64,000 nt of DNA. Source: an uncultured Actinomycetes bacterium. Its GTDB lineage: Bacteria; Actinomycetota; Acidimicrobiia; Acidimicrobiales; RAAP-2. Numbering within the stretch: the first letter of the stretch is position 1; each line of letters opens with the position of its first letter. The translations under genes were made by a program, and so were the position numbers. Location: contig CAIKCI010000013.1 in assembly GCA_903825895.1 (NCBI GenBank), forward strand, positions 1 through 64,000. Reading direction: 5' to 3'. The notes beneath the pieces were generated by a model that was given only the letters and a program-made list of their open reading frames with translations, did not search any database and was not told where the DNA came from. Below, in pieces: positions 60,123-64,000 of the stretch.

Positions 60123-60265
60123 TCCTCCAGCGCCCTGGTGGGGGCTCGTGGGGGAGGTGACAGGAGGCTGGCCGAGCGGCGAAACCTGGGAAGCAGGATC
60201 TTCAGGAATAGCCCAATCTTACCAGCCTCCTCTTGGGATTTGGGTACCTGGGGTCAAATAAGGCC

Positions 60266-60271
60266 TAACAT
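60266..60271 (+). promoter_or_regulatory. Candidate leaderless promoter of the B12-binding gene
   Basis: TAACAT lies 8 bp before the GTG at 60280. No Shine-Dalgarno sequence is present. The 157-bp region to ubiA (divergent) holds nothing else clear. Confidence 0.45.
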
Positions 60272-60279
60272 CAAAGATC

Positions 60280-60696
60280 GTGAAGCGTCCCTACCGAGTT
60301 GTTGTTGCCAAGCCAGGTCTTGATGGCCATGATCGTGGCGCCAAGATCATTGCGCGTGCACTGCGTGATGAAGGATTTGAAGTTGTCTACACAGGGCTGC
60401 ATCAAACACCTGACCAAGTCGTCCAAGCCGTCGTTCAAGAAGATGCCGATGCTATTGGCCTCTCGCTCCTTTCAGGGGCACACCTCAATCTTGTTCCGCG
60501 CATTGTCGAACTGTTGAAAAACGCTGGGCGTGATGATGTCCTTGTCATTGTGGGAGGAATTATTCCTGAAACGGACATCCCGCTCTTGGAAGAGGCTGGG
60601 GTAGCACGCGTGTTCACTCCGGGGTCGCCGTTGCCTGAGATTGGCCAATGGCTGGGCGCTGCGCTAGACCAAAGGGAAGTGTCGCTCAACGGGTGA
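60280..60696 (+). CDS. Small cobalamin-binding protein (methylmalonyl-CoA mutase C-terminal domain type)
   Basis: 138 residues. DGHDRGAKI gives the cobalamin-binding DxHxxG, SLLSG the SxL motif, and VIVGGIIP the Gly-rich loop. This is the B12 subunit alone; the substrate-binding subunit is missing from the window. Small standalone subunits of methylmalonyl-, ethylmalonyl- or hydroxyisobutyryl-CoA mutases have this size. It lies upstream of sucCD, and succinyl-CoA links both. The partner and reaction are unknown. Confidence 0.88.
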   Translation: MKRPYRVVVAKPGLDGHDRGAKIIARALRDEGFEVVYTGLHQTPDQVVQAVVQEDADAIGLSLLSGAHLNLVPRIVELLKNAGRDDVLVIVGGIIPETDIPLLEEAGVARVFTPGSPLPEIGQWLGAALDQREVSLNG

Positions 60697-60766
60697 TCCC
60701 TCTTGTGGTGCACATTGTGTCCCCGGGGCAAAACTATTTTTAGAGAGAAAGAAAGAAGGCAGAGAC

Positions 60767-61921
60767 GTGGATCTCTTTGAGTATCAAGGAAAGCAGTACT
60801 TCGCGCGCTACGGCATCCCGGTTTCGCCTGGTGGCGAAGCCGAGACTGTCGATCAAGCGATGACCGTTGCTGAGGGATTGGAGTTTCCTCTGGTCGTCAA
60901 GGCACAGGTGCGGGTCGGTGGTAGAGGAAAAGCGGGCGGTATTCAACTTGCCGACACTCTCGATGAGGTGCGGACGCACGCCACGAACATTTTAGGCATG
61001 GACATCAAAGGACACACCGTCCATCGCTTGTGGATCGAGCGGTCCAGCGATATCGCCAAAGAGTATTACGTCAGCTTTACCCTTGACCGACCCAACAAGG
61101 TCTACATCGGGATGTTGTCCAAAGAAGGTGGCGTTGAAATTGAAACGGTCGCCGAAGAAAATCCTGATGCGATCATCAAGCTCTCCATCAACCCCCTCGA
61201 TGGACTCTCACTTGAGACAGCAGCAAAGTGGGTGGCCGATGCTGATCTTGACGAAGAAGCTCGAGAGCAAGCCGCAGCGCTGATCGTCAAGCTCTACACC
61301 TGCTACGTCGAGGGCGACTGTGACTTGGCAGAAATTAATCCCTTGATCCTCACCACCGATGGTGTTGTGCGAGCACTTGACGCCAAGGTCACGCTTGACG
61401 TGAATGCCACCTATCGCCACCCTGAGTGGGAGGTATGGTCAGCCACCGACACCGAAGACGAGCGCGAAGCCATGGCCAAAGAGAAGGGTCTGAACTACAT
61501 CGGCCTCGACGGCTCGGTCGGGATCATCGCCAATGGTGCAGGATTGGCGATGTCAACCCTTGACGTTGTCCAACAAGCCGGTGGAACGGCCGCAAACTTC
61601 TTGGACATTGGTGGAGGAGCGAACGCCGACTTGATGACAGCGGCCATGGAGGTCGTCAACGCAGACCCTGCCGTGCGATCAATCTTTGTCAATATTTTCG
61701 GGGGCATTACCCGGGTCGATGAAGTGGCAAAAGGAATTATTGAAGCACTACGACGCGTGGACATCACATCACCCATTGTCTTGCGACTTGATGGGACCAA
61801 TGCCGTCGAGGGCAGGGCATTGCTTGAGCCGCACTTGAATGCACAATTGATTTCTGAACCCACCATGTTGGCAGCGGCTCGTCGAGCCGTCGATCTCGCT
61901 GCAGCACCGAAGGAAGGCTAG
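60767..61921 (+). CDS. sucC: Succinyl-CoA synthetase subunit beta
   Basis: ATP-grasp subunit of the TCA-cycle enzyme that makes succinate and NTP. It has 384 residues: MDLFEYQGKQYFARYGIPVS, VVKAQVRVGGRGKAGGIQLA, and NIFGGITRVDEVAKGIIEAL. The GTG has GAAGAAGG upstream. sucD begins 3 bp after the stop. Confidence 0.96.
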   Translation: MDLFEYQGKQYFARYGIPVSPGGEAETVDQAMTVAEGLEFPLVVKAQVRVGGRGKAGGIQLADTLDEVRTHATNILGMDIKGHTVHRLWIERSSDIAKEYYVSFTLDRPNKVYIGMLSKEGGVEIETVAEENPDAIIKLSINPLDGLSLETAAKWVADADLDEEAREQAAALIVKLYTCYVEGDCDLAEINPLILTTDGVVRALDAKVTLDVNATYRHPEWEVWSATDTEDEREAMAKEKGLNYIGLDGSVGIIANGAGLAMSTLDVVQQAGGTAANFLDIGGGANADLMTAAMEVVNADPAVRSIFVNIFGGITRVDEVAKGIIEALRRVDITSPIVLRLDGTNAVEGRALLEPHLNAQLISEPTMLAAARRAVDLAAAPKEG

Positions 61922-61923
61922 TC

Positions 61924-62808
61924 ATGAGTATTTTTGTTGATGAAAACACGAAAGTCATTGTCCAAGGACTGACTGGAGGCCAAGGTCGTTTCCACGGCGT
62001 GCGTAATCGTGACTACGGCACCAAAGTTGTCGGTGGCACGTCGCCCAAAAAAGCAGGGACTGATGTTGAAGGCATTCCGGTCTTCGCCAATGTCGCAGAA
62101 GCTGTTGACGCCACTGGTGCGACGGCATCGTTCGTTGTTGTGCCTCCCGCAGGGGCAACGGCCGCCATCTTGGAAGCTGCTGAGGCCGGGATTTCATTTA
62201 TTGTCTGCATCACTGAAGGCATTCCCGCTCACGACGAAGCGCGTTGCTACAACATCTTGAAGCGAGATTTCCCTGGAACGCGCCTTTTAGGGCCGAACTG
62301 CCCAGGAATTATCAGCCCAGGGAAGTGCAATATCGGAATCACGTCGGGAGATATTGCCTTGCCCGGTGGTCCGGTGGGAATCGTTTCTCGATCGGGGACC
62401 TTGACCTATCAAGCACTTCATGAGCTCTCACAGCAAGGTGTCGGCCAGACGACGTGTGTGGGAATTGGTGGCGATCCGGTTCCGGGAACGAACTTCATCG
62501 ACTGCCTCGAGGCATTCGAAGCCGACCCCGATACGAAAGCGGTCATGATGATCGGTGAAATTGGTGGAAGCGAAGAAGAGCGTGCCGCTGAGTACATTGC
62601 TCACCACATGACCAAACCTGTGGTCTCGTATGTGGCTGGTGTCACGGCCCCTCCGGGACGGAAAATGGGACATGCCGGTGCAATCATTTCTGGGAGTCAA
62701 GGAACGGCGCAAGCAAAGATGGACGCGCTGAGTGCCGCTGGTGTCTCGGTGGCGCTCAACCCAACTGAAGCGGGCGAGAAGATGGTGGCGATCGTCAAGA
62801 GCCTCTAA
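61924..62808 (+). CDS. sucD: Succinyl-CoA synthetase subunit alpha
   Basis: 294 residues. CoA-binding [20 protein letters not shown] and the phosphohistidine loop [13 protein letters not shown] are present, together with [16 protein letters not shown]. It follows sucC directly, a normal operon. Confidence 0.96.
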   Translation: MSIFVDENTKVIVQGLTGGQGRFHGVRNRDYGTKVVGGTSPKKAGTDVEGIPVFANVAEAVDATGATASFVVVPPAGATAAILEAAEAGISFIVCITEGIPAHDEARCYNILKRDFPGTRLLGPNCPGIISPGKCNIGITSGDIALPGGPVGIVSRSGTLTYQALHELSQQGVGQTTCVGIGGDPVPGTNFIDCLEAFEADPDTKAVMMIGEIGGSEEERAAEYIAHHMTKPVVSYVAGVTAPPGRKMGHAGAIISGSQGTAQAKMDALSAAGVSVALNPTEAGEKMVAIVKSL

Positions 62809-62821
62809 GCGAGGTCCTTGC

Positions 62822-62827
62822 TAGATT
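62822..62827 (+). promoter_or_regulatory. Candidate leaderless promoter of purN
   Basis: TAGATT lies 7 bp before the purN GTG, which has no Shine-Dalgarno. The spacing fits a transcript starting at the G of the GTG. Confidence 0.45.
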
Positions 62828-62834
62828 TAAACCT

Positions 62835-63452
62835 GTGAAGATCGCCGTTCTTGTCTCGGGTAGCGGCACCATCCTTGAAGCAATTCTGGATGCTGGGGTC
62901 GACGTTGATCTCGTGATCTCCGATCGACCTTGCCGAGGATTGGTGGTGGCCAGTGAAGCGGGAATTCCCAGCGAACTGATTGATCGCAGCGCCTTCGGTG
63001 GGTTTTCTGCTTCGTTCGATCGCGAGGCGTACAGCGACGCCGTGCGGGATGCTCTCGCCGGCCACGATATTGACCTTGTGGCGATGGCTGGCTTTGGAAC
63101 AGTGCTTGGGCGCTCCATCCATCACAGCTTTTCTGGCCGAATACTCAACACCCACCCAGCGCTTCTGCCGCTCTTTCCAGGCTGGCACGGTGTCGAGGAC
63201 GCTTTGAGTGCTGGAGTGAGCGAGACCGGATGCACGATCCATCTGGCCACGATCGAGATGGATGCTGGGCCCATCCTCGCTCAAGGTGTGGTGAGCGTTG
63301 TGGAGGGCGATACCGTAGAGACGTTGCACGAACGCATCAAAGCCGTCGAACGAGTGCTTTATCCCACCACGATCGGCCAAGCACTTGAAGCGTTACAGGC
63401 AGGGCAATCGATTGAACACTATTTCTCAACCAAAAAGGAGGCGACGCCGTGA
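62835..63452 (+). CDS. purN: Phosphoribosylglycinamide formyltransferase
   Basis: Transfers a formyl group from 10-formyl-THF to GAR, step three of purine synthesis. It has 205 residues. The catalytic Asn-His region is ILNTHPALLPLFPG, with the family GWHGVEDAL loop and the catalytic Asp near SVVEGDTVETLHERI. The start is GTG. The stop overlaps purH by GTGA, with GGAGG placed 7 nt upstream of that GTG. Confidence 0.94.
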   Translation: MKIAVLVSGSGTILEAILDAGVDVDLVISDRPCRGLVVASEAGIPSELIDRSAFGGFSASFDREAYSDAVRDALAGHDIDLVAMAGFGTVLGRSIHHSFSGRILNTHPALLPLFPGWHGVEDALSAGVSETGCTIHLATIEMDAGPILAQGVVSVVEGDTVETLHERIKAVERVLYPTTIGQALEALQAGQSIEHYFSTKKEATP

Positions 63453-64000
63453 GAGCGTTGCTCAGTGTGTACGACAAGCAAGGGTTAATTCCATTCGCCC
63501 AAGGCCTTGAACGCCTGGGTGTTGAACTCGTTGCCTCGGGCCAAACCGCAGCAGCACTTGCCGAAGAAGGTATTGCTCACGTGGGGGTTGAAGCGGTGAC
63601 CGGAAGCCCCGAGATGCTGGGAGGGCGAGTCAAGACCCTGCACCCAAAAATCCATGGAGGAATTTTGGCGGATCGATCAAAACCAGAGCACCTTGCGGAT
63701 CTTGAGGCGAACGGTATCGCGCCCATTGATCTGGTGATTTGCAATCTCTATCCCTTCACATCTGATCCTTCCATCGAACTGATTGATGTTGGAGGGCCAA
63801 CGATGGTGCGCGCTGGGGCAAAGAATTTTGCGCACGTCGGGGTGGTCGTCTCGCCGAGCGATTATGACGTTGTTCTCAATGAGCTGACCACGAACGGTTC
63901 ACTCAGCGCAACCACTCGTGGAGCGTTGGCACGAAAGGCTTTCGCCCACACGGCCGCCTATGACGCAGCGATCGTGGCGTGGATGAATGTTGGAGGGCCT
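63449..64000 (+). CDS. purH: Bifunctional AICAR formyltransferase/IMP cyclohydrolase, truncated at window edge
   Basis: First 184 codons of PurH. The N-terminal MGS-like IMP cyclohydrolase domain is visible: LLSVYDKQGLIPFAQGLE, ASGQTAAALAEEGI, GGRVKTLHPKIHGGIL and NLYPFTSDPSIELIDVGGP. The AICAR transformylase domain lies beyond position 64000. It is coupled to purN by GTGA and finishes IMP synthesis, feeding GuaB3 and GuaA in this window. Confidence 0.95.
   Translation, partial: MRALLSVYDKQGLIPFAQGLERLGVELVASGQTAAALAEEGIAHVGVEAVTGSPEMLGGRVKTLHPKIHGGILADRSKPEHLADLEANGIAPIDLVICNLYPFTSDPSIELIDVGGPTMVRAGAKNFAHVGVVVSPSDYDVVLNELTTNGSLSATTRGALARKAFAHTAAYDAAIVAWMNVGGP

Overview
This window is a chromosomal segment from a member of the Actinomycetota, most likely of the class Acidimicrobiia or a close relative. 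It carries the conserved actinobacterial core: tRNA-Thr, tRNA-Met, rpmG, tRNA-Trp, secE-nusG-rplKA, rplJL, rpoBC, the str, S10, spc and alpha operons, rplM-rpsI, glmMS, and alr-tsaE-tsaB-rimI-tsaD followed by groESL. RpoB has the actinobacterial rifampicin-region sequence, RpoC lacks the large proteobacterial insertions, and the GC content is moderate. The class is inferred from gene order and protein sequence. No 16S rRNA gene lies in the window.

Layout. 1-12271: tRNA genes, secE, nusG, the L11/L1 and L10/L12 operons (with an L10 leader RNA) and rpoBC. 12435-17109: str operon (rpsL, rpsG, fusA, tuf) ending with rpsJ. 17110-28126: the S10 and spc operons from rplC to secY. These are cut off from rpsJ by a hairpin, a promoter and a structured leader. 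28131-34742: adk, map, infA, rpmJ, the alpha operon, truA and rplM-rpsI. 34747-44844: glmM, glmS, acpS, nnr, alr, a family 4 uracil-DNA glycosylase, the t6A genes and pdxH. 44907-47132: two RDD membrane proteins and a convergent short-chain dehydrogenase. 47201-49384: groES-groEL under a tandem CIRCE-like operator. 49659-57084: a Nudix hydrolase, guaB3, guaA, pcrA and a membrane-anchored phosphodiester glycosidase. 57094-60122, minus strand: ubiA-dprE1-dprE2, the pathway to decaprenyl-phosphoryl-arabinose. 60280-64000: a small B12-binding protein, sucCD, purN and the start of purH.

Most genes are co-directional and tightly packed. Many adjacent genes share ATGA, GTGA or TGATG stop/start overlaps, which suggests translational coupling. 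Most of the window is ordinary housekeeping. The points worth a second look are mainly regulatory: a CCAATTGG/TTGGCG box in three ribosomal-protein promoters, a structured rplC leader, a tandem CIRCE arrangement, a likely CTG start for infA, and candidate leaderless promoters. Others concern cell-wall chemistry (a DPA cluster outside the classic mycolic-acid group, with a DprE1 that has Ala in place of the drug-target Cys) and long acidic tails on several ribosomal and transcription proteins. No mobile element, prophage or CRISPR array was seen.
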